From: Selenomonadales bacterium
GTDB taxonomy: Bacteria; Bacillota; UBA994
DNA length: 45,420 nucleotides
Direction: 5' to 3'
Assembly (NCBI GenBank): GCA_018335585.1
Contig: JAGXRZ010000051.1
Location: 1 to 45,420, forward strand
Below are positions 18,492 to 25,329 of the stretch, in pieces. Under the pieces are notes generated by a model. That model did no database searches, was not told the origin of the DNA, and saw only the letters and a list, made by a program, of their open reading frames with translations. Numbering within the stretch: the first letter of the stretch is position 1; each line of letters opens with the position of its first letter. The translations under genes and the position numbers were made by a program.

Positions 18492-19160
18492 CTAAAGAAG
18501 TCGCGCCTCATTTACTACAATCGAAAACTGGCAGCCTAGACGCTCGGCCGCACGCTTGCACATCACCATCCGCGTCAGGAAAATCTCAAAGTAGTCCATT
18601 ACCGGGCAAATCGCTATATCAATGCTTAGACGTAAGGTAATGGTACGTTGTTCCCTGTCAATTAGCACTTCAGATTTTTCGGCTGCATAGTTTACGCGGT
18701 CGTGAATGTCAAATTTTACTAGGTCGCGGTTGCGCACGCGGGAACGGTGCACGTCGGTCTTATCTGCGAGGATTAGCGCTGCGGCCACGTCGTTCACCGG
18801 CTGACCGTACTGCTCTTCGTGGTTGCCAATCGCGGACGTAACCACGGCTATCTCGGCAAAAGGCATACCCATTTCTTCGAGTGTCTGCATGACAATCATG
18901 GCTGCGCTCTGTCCGTGGTTGTGGCGGCTGATAACATTGCCGAGGTCGTGCGTCCAACCCGCGATGGCCGCGAGTTCTGCCTCCCGCTCGGAATGGCCAA
19001 GTTCGCGCAAGATGCGCGCCGCGACTTGGGCTACCACAGCAGAGTGGCGCAGGCCGTGTTCCGTAAACCCCATGGCCGCCAGGTGGTCGTTGCCGAAATT
19101 AAGGTAGGTCTGAACGCGGGGATGAGCCTTCACGACACGTAGCGTAATCGGTTCTTTCAT
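18492..19160 (-). CDS. HD-domain phosphohydrolase-like protein
   Basis: Protein of 222 residues with an HD fold. The metal ligands are visible as HGLRHSAVVAQVA (about 34-46), WTHDLGN (about 69-75), HNHGQSA, and NHEEQYG further on. ILADKTDVHRSRVR supplies the last Asp of the HD set. The C-terminal 70 residues (DIHDRVNYAAEKSEVLID on) form a family-specific extension. HD proteins of this kind next to secDF are common in Clostridia, but their substrate is not known. The ATG has AAGGAG ten bases upstream. The gene start lies 62 bp inside the end of the P-loop gene. Confidence 0.82.
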   Translation of the reverse strand: MKEPITLRVVKAHPRVQTYLNFGNDHLAAMGFTEHGLRHSAVVAQVAARILRELGHSEREAELAAIAGWTHDLGNVISRHNHGQSAAMIVMQTLEEMGMPFAEIAVVTSAIGNHEEQYGQPVNDVAAALILADKTDVHRSRVRNRDLVKFDIHDRVNYAAEKSEVLIDREQRTITLRLSIDIAICPVMDYFEIFLTRMVMCKRAAERLGCQFSIVVNEARLL

Positions 19161-19530
19161 TACTTCGTTGCTCCTTTATGAACTTGTTAATGGACTGCAC
19201 GGCAAGGGCAGCCACATCGTCCGCTGTTAAGGGGTCTGTGTCGACGACTAGATGAGCATGCTCTTTGGCCTCGGCTAATATGCCCCACTGCTCATCTAGG
19301 CGCTCTTGCCCCCACTCGATAGGGCGGCGGGTGCGGGCTACCGGCAACGTACAACTTAGGTAGATCAGGAAATCGGGCTTAATGCGCCGCCAAAAACGCC
19401 GCGATACGGAATGCTCTTGCGGAATATTGATAGCATTATGCCCCAAAGCGCGGAGCTTACTTACCAGCGTGCTTTTGCCGGCTACGCAATTCCCTACTAC
19501 GCCTATGCGCAACGCAACCGGGTCTAGCAC
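19099..19530 (-). CDS. Small P-loop NTPase/kinase-like protein
   Basis: Protein of 143 residues starting with RIGVVGNCVAGKSTLVSKL, a Walker A motif (GNCVAGKS), followed by LIYLSCTLPVARTRRPIEWG and a nucleotide-kinase-like layout (EAKEHAHLVVDTDPLTADDVA). I infer the GTG at 19530 as the start because it forms the overlap GTGCTAG with the stop of the phosphatase gene. A longer in-frame reading would only translate that gene in the wrong frame. The C terminus overlaps the HD gene by 62 bp. Its substrate cannot be told. The nested overlaps suggest the three proteins are made together. Confidence 0.7.
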   Translation of the reverse strand: MLDPVALRIGVVGNCVAGKSTLVSKLRALGHNAINIPQEHSVSRRFWRRIKPDFLIYLSCTLPVARTRRPIEWGQERLDEQWGILAEAKEHAHLVVDTDPLTADDVAALAVQSINKFIKEQRSNERTDYATCREGSSPRSDLP

Positions 19531-20228
19531 GGCAGGTGAACGTTTAGAGTGCGAATCTTGACGTCTCGGGCGTGCTCTCCGACGTACAGCACACACACCG
19601 CCATATCGTCTTGCGCTCGCATGGAGTCTTTGCGCAGCGAAGCCTCTAAGATCTCCTGCGCCAAAAAGCTCGGGGAAGCGGCGTGCAGTTGCAGTAGGGA
19701 CTGCAGCTCTTCTTCTTGCCACGGAACGCCTTGCGCTCGCCCCGCCGCGTAGATGCCGTCCGTCATGGCCAGAACGGCGAGGCTCGGCTCAAGTGGCACT
19801 TCGCACACATTTGGCTTCATGTTGCGGTGTACGCCGATAGGCTGCGAACTCGCGTCTAACGTCATACTAACGTCCGATTGGAGCAGAAACACCGGCGGCC
19901 CTGCGTTTTGTGAGATTACCAGGCTCATGCTCTCTAAATCCGCAGAAACGATAGTTAGCGTAGCCGAGACTTTTCCGTCGCGCAGCGCAAACAACATGTC
20001 GTGTACGGCGCGCGCTACTGCCCCATCTCGTGCCCCTTCACTAATAAGCGAGGCACATTTGGCGACGACTAACCGGCTGTTAGTGCGCGCAGATTTTCCG
20101 CTACCCTGCGCGTCGGCAAGGACAACCGAGAGGCCACCGCGCGGTCGCTCGGTGACCTCGACACTGTCTCCACTAGCGGAAACAGAGTACTTGTTGGTCT
20201 TGGCAATAGCAATCTTTATCTCTAACAC
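19524..20228 (-). CDS. SpoIIE/PP2C-like serine phosphatase
   Basis: Protein of 234 residues matching the PPM-type phosphatase domain of SpoIIE and RsbU. It has VVLADAQGSGKSA (about 35-47, first metal Asp), ISQNAGPPVFLL, LAVLAMTDGIY (metal Asp-Gly) and the C-terminal AQDDMAVCVLYV. There is no sensor or membrane domain, so a partner presumably controls it. SpoIIE-type phosphatases usually dephosphorylate STAS anti-anti-sigma proteins; none is encoded in the window. It starts with GTG after a modest GGGTGG, 50 bp downstream of the possible ComK-like gene. Confidence 0.8.
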   Translation of the reverse strand: MLEIKIAIAKTNKYSVSASGDSVEVTERPRGGLSVVLADAQGSGKSARTNSRLVVAKCASLISEGARDGAVARAVHDMLFALRDGKVSATLTIVSADLESMSLVISQNAGPPVFLLQSDVSMTLDASSQPIGVHRNMKPNVCEVPLEPSLAVLAMTDGIYAAGRAQGVPWQEEELQSLLQLHAASPSFLAQEILEASLRKDSMRAQDDMAVCVLYVGEHARDVKIRTLNVHLPC

Positions 20229-20277
20229 AACGCACCACCCAGCCTAAGACGAGAAATCCCCTTACATTATTTCCTCA

Positions 20278-20772
20278 TCACACCCCTAGATTCCTGCCGC
20301 CGCAGATATAGCTTGTGCCGACACGGCGCGACCAAAACGCCCGCTCAAAGAGCAACGCGCGCGCCGTATGGGCGAGGGCTACAGTCTGGGTAAGGACTAT
20401 GGGAACGACAGCACCGTTTACTAACACTAACGTGCTATCGCCCGCCCTTGCCTCTAACTTGTGGATGGCCTGGATGCGGAAGTAGCCGTAGGCCGCGTCC
20501 CCTTTGACTAACGGTATATGTACTTTTAGGGGTGCAAAAGTGCAGCCTAGGGCGAGCGGCAAGGGCACGAGATTGCGCTTGCCCGAGACAAACTGCGCCG
20601 CGTTGCGGAGAGCCTTTGGGTCGAGCGCGAACTGACGGCAGGCCTGACGGACAAGCGTACTAACCGCAGTAGGCAGAGTGGCAGTCTGCTCAGGGTAAAT
20701 GACTATACTCACTAGTCCTTGTGCCGTATAGTCGGGATAAAACGCGAGAACTGAGTCCCAGTCTATAGTCAT
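20278..20772 (-). CDS. Hypothetical protein, possible ComK-like regulator
   Basis: Protein of 164 residues with no clear catalytic motif. The middle part (GKRNLVPLPLALGC, then YGYFRIQAIHKLEA, STLVLVNGAVVPIVLT, and an alanine-rich helix) follows the general layout of the competence regulator ComK: a conserved GK, beta strands, then an NG turn followed by a helix. This resemblance is by eye only and weak. The ATG at 20772 is preferred over an upstream one because GGGAGGTG lies seven bases before it. A TATACT -10 box lies about 20 bp further upstream, so it may head the minus-strand unit that runs toward the phosphatase gene. Confidence 0.5.
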   Translation of the reverse strand: MTIDWDSVLAFYPDYTAQGLVSIVIYPEQTATLPTAVSTLVRQACRQFALDPKALRNAAQFVSGKRNLVPLPLALGCTFAPLKVHIPLVKGDAAYGYFRIQAIHKLEARAGDSTLVLVNGAVVPIVLTQTVALAHTARALLFERAFWSRRVGTSYICGGRNLGV

Positions 20773-20792
20773 AAAAGCACCTCCCTGCGTGC

Positions 20793-20807
20793 AGTATACC
20801 CTAGCGC
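20793..20807 (-). promoter_or_regulatory. Candidate promoter box of the possible ComK-like gene
   Basis: On the minus strand this is GCGCTAGGGTATACT, the same 15-mer found at 14941-14955. Its TATACT end serves as a -10 element, about 20 bp before the start codon, with the SD in between. A -35 is not convincing. Confidence 0.45.
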
Positions 20808-20847
20808 GGTTGCAGGTAGGTTGCAATACAAAACATTTTTGGGTAAT

Positions 20848-21897
20848 TTACTGCAACATGACAGGCGCCTGTGGGTTGAAGGAATAGCCGAAGCCGCGCC
20901 GCGTAATAATCCAAGTCTGCCCATGCGGCAGCTTACCCCTTAGGCGCGAAACCTGCGCCTTAATGCTGCGCTCCCCCAGATAAAGCTCCTGTCCCCCTGT
21001 TAGTTCGGCATAGATTTGCGCCGCGCTATAAACCCGGCCGGGATTAGCCGCGAGCAAAAACAGGATGCGCATCTCCTGCGGAAACAACGGCAGCAACCGC
21101 CCGCCGTAGCGCACTTCCATGGCGCATCTGTTCACCACTAGCCCGGACTCACTGCTCTCTGCGAGCTTTAGTGCTAGGTTGACAGCGGGCACCGGGCGTT
21201 CGCGTGCTAGTCCCTGGCGGCGCAAGTCTGCGAGCGTAGGCCGCGCGCCGACAATGCGGCGCAGCCGGCCGTGTTTGGCGCTTTCCTGCACTGCTTTGTA
21301 CACCGCCTGTGGGCCTTGCTCGCAACAGCGCAAGCCGCGCGCTAACTCGCGCGTGAGCTCAGGTGAGCCGCCTGTCCATGCATAAAGGGCCAAAGCGACA
21401 GGGTCGTTACTTGGACGAGCAAGCAACTTGGCCACCTCCTGCCGCGTAAAGTAGCTAAGTGTCAGCTTGGCGCCCTCCCACTTGCCGCGTGTGCCTAAGA
21501 CCACAAACACCTGTGTGAGGCTTTTGCAGAACATGCGCTCGCTCGCAAAAGCCTTAAGTAACCCCGACAACTCGTCGCGTTCGCGCTGCGCTAAGCACTC
21601 TAACCCGTCGAGCAACACGACTAGCGGCGCCTGCTTTGCTAACGCTGCCAAAAGCGAACGCGGGGTAACTTCCCCCCACGCCTGCCCTAGCTTGCGACCT
21701 AGCTCCACTAGCACGGCGCCTTCGTTGTGCACGGCGTTAATGTAGACAATGCTGCCTTTAACCTCGTCCGCCACGTCGCCGCCAAGCTGCGAGAGAAACA
21801 ACGTGAGGCCAGCCCGCGGCTCTGCCTCCACTACCAGGTATCCTTCCTCGTACAGCAACGCTTTGGCCTCCGGCGTAACCTGCCGCTCTACTCTCAC
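20848..21897 (-). CDS. OmpR-type winged-helix regulator fused to an ATPase-like domain
   Basis: Protein of about 349 residues. The C-terminal 95 residues are a Trans_reg_C winged helix: EVRYGGRLLPLFPQEMRILFLL, then SAAQIYAEL, SIKAQVSRLRGKL and the wing ITRRGFGYSF. The N-terminal 240 residues have the look of a STAND/AAA ATPase: a Walker-B-like APLVVLLDGLECLAQ, then VFVVLGTRGKWEG and LSYFTRQEVAKLLARP. However, the place of Walker A reads VEAEPRAGLTLFL, without GKT/S. The input domain may therefore be a dead or ligand-binding one. The GTG at 21897 has GGAGG eight bases upstream. A promoter with a perfect LexA box lies directly upstream, so SOS control is likely. Confidence 0.8.
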   Translation of the reverse strand: MRVERQVTPEAKALLYEEGYLVVEAEPRAGLTLFLSQLGGDVADEVKGSIVYINAVHNEGAVLVELGRKLGQAWGEVTPRSLLAALAKQAPLVVLLDGLECLAQRERDELSGLLKAFASERMFCKSLTQVFVVLGTRGKWEGAKLTLSYFTRQEVAKLLARPSNDPVALALYAWTGGSPELTRELARGLRCCEQGPQAVYKAVQESAKHGRLRRIVGARPTLADLRRQGLARERPVPAVNLALKLAESSESGLVVNRCAMEVRYGGRLLPLFPQEMRILFLLAANPGRVYSAAQIYAELTGGQELYLGERSIKAQVSRLRGKLPHGQTWIITRRGFGYSFNPQAPVMLQ

Positions 21898-21921
21898 TAA
21901 CTTCACCTCCACTTTTGGCTT

Positions 21922-21950
21922 ATGATATACGAACGTTTGTTCGGTGTCAA
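21922..21950 (-). promoter_or_regulatory. LexA-box promoter of the winged-helix regulator
   Basis: On the minus strand a consensus TTGACA (-35) and TATCAT (-10) are separated by exactly 17 bases. The spacer contains CGAACAAACGTTCG (21930-21943), a perfect match to the Gram-positive LexA/DinR consensus CGAAC-N4-GTTCG. A repressor bound there would cover the promoter core. The leader to the start codon is only about 20 bases. Confidence 0.85.
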
Positions 21951-21952
21951 GA

Positions 21953-22270
21953 AGTGCTTAGTGCCTAGTGCTCAGTGCTCAGTAGAGCCGTGTCGCAGTG
22001 GAACCTTTTCCCCTTTTACCTTTTACCTTGTACCTTTCCACCCTTTTGCTCACCGCTCACAGCCCTAAAGCCTAAAGCCTAAAGCCTAACGCCTAATCTC
22101 CGCAAGCTGACTGCTGAGCGCTGAGTGCTGAAAGCCTCCTCCCGCAGTTCACGATTCACGATTCATGATTCACGATTTCCCCTATCACTCACAGCTGCCC
22201 GCACTCCCACAAGCGACAAGCGACAAGCCACAAGCAACATGCATGCCACAAGCCACAAACGTCAAGCGCA
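21953..22270 (-). repeat. Mosaic heptamer repeat element, copy B
   Basis: This fills most of the 525-bp gap between two divergent genes. Read on the minus strand it has the modules of copy A in the same order: CGCTTGT units, CGTGAAT units, TTAGGCT units, GGGCTGTGAGCGGTGAGCA, then the 47-bp core (21959-22005). It also holds two modules absent from copy A: a TTTTACC heptamer run (about 22006-22038) and a GCTGAGT-like run (about 22108-22131). No coding capacity was seen. Confidence 0.9.
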
Positions 22271-22275
22271 ATTGT

Positions 22276-22304
22276 TTGACATTTGCGCTCCGTGGCTATA
22301 ATAT
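22276..22304 (+). promoter_or_regulatory. Candidate sigma-A promoter of the DAACS symporter
   Basis: TTGACA is followed after 15 bases by TATAAT, or after 17 bases by the overlapping TAATAT. It lies at the end of repeat copy B and about 120 bp upstream of the symporter start, giving an untranslated leader of roughly 110 bases. Confidence 0.65.
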
Positions 22305-22319
22305 TTGATTGGATTGACG

Positions 22320-22390
22320 CAACTGCCAACTATGACACAGTTTTTGCATTAAGGGGGCGAAATGTGAACTGCAGCGTGTCATGGCAGTTG
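22320..22390 (+). promoter_or_regulatory. Long-range hairpin in the symporter leader
   Basis: CAACTGCC...ATGACAC (22320-22338) pairs with GTGTCAT-GGCAGTTG (22376-22390), giving 15 paired bases interrupted by one four-base bulge. The loop of about 37 bases contains AAGGGGGCGAA followed by ATGTGA, a ribosome-binding-site-like run directly before a start-stop. The symporter SD (GGAAGGA) lies 17 bases after the stem. A regulatory role is inferred. Confidence 0.5.
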
Positions 22391-22422
22391 TGCACATCTA
22401 GTAATGGGAAGGACGTGAATGC

Positions 22423-23559
22423 ATGAAACTTATCGCTCGTCTTTTCGTCGCTATCGTCGGTGGCATTATGCTAGGTCTTTGGGCGCCCGCTTTCCTCACG
22501 CGCATCCTTATTACCATTCAAGGACTCGTAGGTCAGCTTATCTTCTTTAGCATTCCGCTCATCATTGTGTTCTTTATCGCTGACGGCGTCATCGGACTAG
22601 GCAGCAAGAGCACCAAGCTTGCACCGCTCACAGTCGCCTTTGCCTACATGTCGACCATACTCTCCGGCTTCCTCGCCTATTTCGTCACTGTCGGGTTACA
22701 GCCGGTGATCGCCGGGGTAGCGGGACAACTCGCATCCGGAACCAAGCTCACCCCATATTTCACCCTCGCCATCGCCCCTGTCTTTGGCGTTATGTCTGCT
22801 TTAGCGCTTGCTTTTGTACTTGGCCTAGGAGTGGTGGCAACCGGCAGCCAAAACATGGCGCGCCTGCTTGGTGAAGGGAAAAACATTATAGAGAAGCTTA
22901 TCGCCAATGTCATTATTCCGCTTATTCCTTTATTCATCGGAGGGATATTTGCCGGAATGGCCGCCGAAGGCACCGTATTTAACACCCTGCGCGCCTTTGG
23001 TTTGGTGCTCGTGCTAGCTGTCTTGGTACAGTGGGTCTGGATCTTCGTTTTGTACGGATATGCCTCGCTTGTGACCAAGAAGCCTGTGCTCAGCTCAATT
23101 AAGTCTATGCTGCCCGCCTACCTGACCGCGGTAGGTACGATGTCTAGCGCGGCCACCATGCCGGTGACCCTGCAACAGGCGCGGCAGCTGCCAATCCGTA
23201 AAGAAATTGCAAGCTTCGTTATCCCCCTTTGTGCTACCATTCATCTCTCAGGCAGCACCATTGCTATTACTATGTGCGCTATGGCGGTTATGATTATTAA
23301 CCCGGCCTATGTGTTGCCTAGCTTCGCAGGGGTAATTCCGTTCATCTTTATGCTAGGCATCATCATGGTTGCAGCCCCCGGCGTGCCCGGCGGCGCAATT
23401 ATGGCGGCCTACGGACTACTTGGCACCATGCTTGGCTTTAACGAAGCCGCGCTCGGCCTGATGGTCGCTCTCTACATGGCGCAAGACAGCTTCGGTACCG
23501 CTACTAACGTTACCGGCGACGGCGCCATCGCTATCCTAGTCGACAAGTACGCCGAATAA
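22423..23559 (+). CDS. Dicarboxylate/amino acid:cation symporter (DAACS family)
   Basis: Membrane transporter of 378 residues with about eight hydrophobic helices, starting RLFVAIVGGIMLGLWAP. The family hallmarks near the C terminus are present: a serine-rich hairpin region around YLTAVGTMSSAATMPVT, and QDSFGTATNVTGDGAIAI (from about 354), which corresponds to the NVxGD substrate and sodium site of GltPh-like carriers. It likely moves an acidic or neutral amino acid or a C4-dicarboxylate with Na+ or H+; the substrate cannot be told. AAGGA lies upstream of the ATG. A strong terminator follows. Confidence 0.88.
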   Translation: MKLIARLFVAIVGGIMLGLWAPAFLTRILITIQGLVGQLIFFSIPLIIVFFIADGVIGLGSKSTKLAPLTVAFAYMSTILSGFLAYFVTVGLQPVIAGVAGQLASGTKLTPYFTLAIAPVFGVMSALALAFVLGLGVVATGSQNMARLLGEGKNIIEKLIANVIIPLIPLFIGGIFAGMAAEGTVFNTLRAFGLVLVLAVLVQWVWIFVLYGYASLVTKKPVLSSIKSMLPAYLTAVGTMSSAATMPVTLQQARQLPIRKEIASFVIPLCATIHLSGSTIAITMCAMAVMIINPAYVLPSFAGVIPFIFMLGIIMVAAPGVPGGAIMAAYGLLGTMLGFNEAALGLMVALYMAQDSFGTATNVTGDGAIAILVDKYAE

Positions 23560-23576
23560 ATATCGCAGTGCAGAAG

Positions 23577-23602
23577 AAGGCTCGTCCGCAGGGACGAGCC
23601 TT
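23577..23602 (+). terminator. Rho-independent terminator after the symporter
   Basis: A perfect 11-bp stem (AAGGCTCGTCC / GGACGAGCCTT) with loop GCAG is followed by TCTTTATG. It stands 18 bp after the stop codon. Confidence 0.9.
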
Positions 23603-23638
23603 TCTTTATGTGGGGGGCTAGTAGTGGAGCACCGCTTC

Positions 23639-23772
23639 GCACTTGGCACTCAGCACTTTGCACTTAGCACTTAGCACTTGGCACTTTGCACTTCGTAGCT
23701 CGCCGCTTAAAGCTCGCTGCTCACAGCGGACGACAGTCCCACAAGCGACAAGCCACAAGTGACAAGCGACAC
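23639..23772 (-). repeat. Mosaic heptamer repeat element, copy C
   Basis: Short member of the same family in the gap between the convergent symporter and mgtE. Bases 23639-23694 are eight consecutive heptamers of the form GCACTTN/GCACTCA. Bases 23741-23768 are four heptamers ACAAGCG/ACAAGCC/ACAAGTG, the complement of the CGCTTGT module. Between them is a GCTCGCTGCTCACAGC stretch related to the GCTGTGAGCGGTGAGC spacer of copies A and B. The 47-bp core is missing. Confidence 0.85.
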
Positions 23773-23776
23773 ACCT

Positions 23777-25114
23777 CTACGCTAACACCATACGCGCTAT
23801 CGTAAAGTAGATTACTAGCCCTACTGTATCGGCGACAGTCGTAATTAGTGGCCCGCTGGCAACCGCAGGGTCGATACGCAGGCGCTTAAACACAAAGGGC
23901 AGCGCGGCGCCCACTAGATTAGACATGACCGCCATCAGCACCATAGTTAGCCCTATGACTAGGGCCAGTTCATACCCTCCGCGGTAGAAGCCGAGCACAG
24001 CGGCTGCTCCACCCATAAGCAAGCCGAGCAGACCACCTACGGCGGCTTCTTTAGCTAGCGTTGTGGCCCAACGACCTAAAGTCAGGTCTCCGGTTACCAA
24101 ACCGCGAATCATCATCGTCGCGGCTTGCGAGCCGATGTTACCGCCGCTATCGATTAAGAGCGGCATAAAGAAGGCCAAGGCTATAGTGGCCGATAGTGTC
24201 TCCTCGAAAACCGCAATAACTCCTGAAGACATGAGATTCACGATAATCAGCCCGAGCAGCCACCCCATGCGCTTCTTCACTAGCGGTACAATTCCGGTCG
24301 CCGTGTAGACGTCTTCGAGAGGAGCGATAGCTGCGGCACGGTGAAAGTCCTCGGTAGCCTCTGTTTGGGCGACGTCCATCATGTCGTCGAAAGTGACAAT
24401 GCCCACCAGCACGCCGTCGGTGTTAACTACCGGCAAGGCAAAGGCGTCGTGCCTCTGCATGGTGGCTACGGCAATTTCTTGGTCGCTAAAAGCGTTTAGG
24501 CTTATCGCCGGCGTCCGCATCAGGTCGCTAACTTGGGCAGTCGGTGCCGCGAGAATAATGTGCTTTAGGTCGACCGCCCCGTAGAGGTACCAGCGTTCGT
24601 CGGTTACGTATAGCGTATTGATTGTCTCGCTGTCTCTGCCGCGCTGGCGAATGTGGCCTAGCACTTGTTCAACCGTCCACGTGGGGCGCACTGCCACGTA
24701 CTCCGGCGTCATCAGTCTGCCGACGGAATGCTCAGGATACCCAAGCAGCTCCCGCGCCTCGCGCAAGTCGTCGGGGCTTAGCAGGTTGAGGATGTGCTGC
24801 GTAACTTGCCCGGGCAACTCGCCTAGGAAAAACGTGCGGTCATCAGGCCGGAGACTCGCTATCAGGTGCCTTGCCTCCGCGTCACTAAGCTCTTGGATAA
24901 GAAAGTGCAGGTCATCCGGCTCTAGGTAGGCCGCCACTTCTGCTGCTAATTCCCTCGGCAGAATGCGATAAATCAGCACACGTTCAGTCTTCCCAACCTC
25001 TGCCAGCACTTCGGCAATGTCGGGATAAGGCAACTTAGTGACAGCCGCCCTGAGTCCTTCCCAGTTCTTGTCGGCCATCAATGCATTGACGGTGTCAACG
25101 ATTCTCTTTTCCAC
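23777..25114 (-). CDS. mgtE: Magnesium transporter MgtE
   Basis: MgtE channel of about 445 residues. The N-terminal superhelical domain has LPYPDIAEVLAEVGKTERV and LSDAEARHLIASLRPDDRTFFLGELPG. Two CBS domains follow (YPEHSVGRLMTPEYVAVRP and VSDLMRTPAISLNAFSDQE...AFALPVVNTDGVLVGIVTFDD). Five membrane helices include the pore motif PLLIDSGGNIGSQAATMMIRGL. The cytoplasmic domains act as the Mg2+ sensor that closes the pore in this family. The GTG at 25114 was chosen because GGAGG lies eight bases upstream; a GTG five codons earlier overlaps that site. A leader of about 210 bases behind a strong promoter suggests RNA-level control. Confidence 0.95.
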   Translation of the reverse strand: MEKRIVDTVNALMADKNWEGLRAAVTKLPYPDIAEVLAEVGKTERVLIYRILPRELAAEVAAYLEPDDLHFLIQELSDAEARHLIASLRPDDRTFFLGELPGQVTQHILNLLSPDDLREARELLGYPEHSVGRLMTPEYVAVRPTWTVEQVLGHIRQRGRDSETINTLYVTDERWYLYGAVDLKHIILAAPTAQVSDLMRTPAISLNAFSDQEIAVATMQRHDAFALPVVNTDGVLVGIVTFDDMMDVAQTEATEDFHRAAAIAPLEDVYTATGIVPLVKKRMGWLLGLIIVNLMSSGVIAVFEETLSATIALAFFMPLLIDSGGNIGSQAATMMIRGLVTGDLTLGRWATTLAKEAAVGGLLGLLMGGAAAVLGFYRGGYELALVIGLTMVLMAVMSNLVGAALPFVFKRLRIDPAVASGPLITTVADTVGLVIYFTIARMVLA

Positions 25115-25323
25115 AAAACTCACCTCCACTATTTGTCGCGGCCGGTCGTCAGAAACACGGCCAGTGTTTGGTGGCGTGGTACAAGAGAACGCGTAGGCCT
25201 AATTCAGGGCATGCCAACAGAAGCGAGCTGCCTCGACCAACGACCCCGGTGCTCTTATGCCACTACCACTATGGCTTCTAGGCCTAGGCCCGTCGTCCGT
25301 TTCCATGCAGCTCACCTCCCTCG
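25115..25323 (-). promoter_or_regulatory. Long structured leader of mgtE, possible riboswitch
   Basis: This is the untranslated stretch from the inferred start site to mgtE. GAGCTGC near its 5' end can pair with GCAGCTC about 90 bases later. Inside lie GACGAC/GTCGTT, the palindromic GGGCCTAGGCC, and the hairpin GCCATAGTGGTAGTGGC. AGGTGAG near the start recalls the 5' end of M-box RNAs, but the other conserved M-box blocks (such as CGCCAATGGGT) are not seen. I therefore do not assign a class. Confidence 0.45.
25199..25306 (-). CDS. Possible 35-residue leader ORF upstream of mgtE
   Basis: A short frame starts at ATG with GGGAGGTG seven bases upstream, close to the inferred transcription start. 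It encodes 35 residues, METDDGPRPRSHSGSG and onward, ending WHALN. It contains acidic and proline codons early on. Proline and acidic-residue codons in leader peptides sense Mg2+ in enterobacterial mgtA/mgtL; the parallel here is only inferred. It could equally be chance within a structured RNA. Confidence 0.3.
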   Translation of the reverse strand: METDDGPRPRSHSGSGIRAPGSLVEAARFCWHALN

Positions 25324-25329
25324 GTCTTC

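Noticed and set aside
19531-19722. N-terminal extension of the P-loop protein
   Set aside because: It would be the phosphatase gene in another frame, Arg/Ala-rich, with no ribosome binding site; the conserved protein begins at RIGVVGNC.
25130-25323. Firm assignment of an M-box riboswitch
   Set aside because: Only AGGTGAG matches by eye; the conserved inner blocks are missing, so it is listed only as a structured leader.
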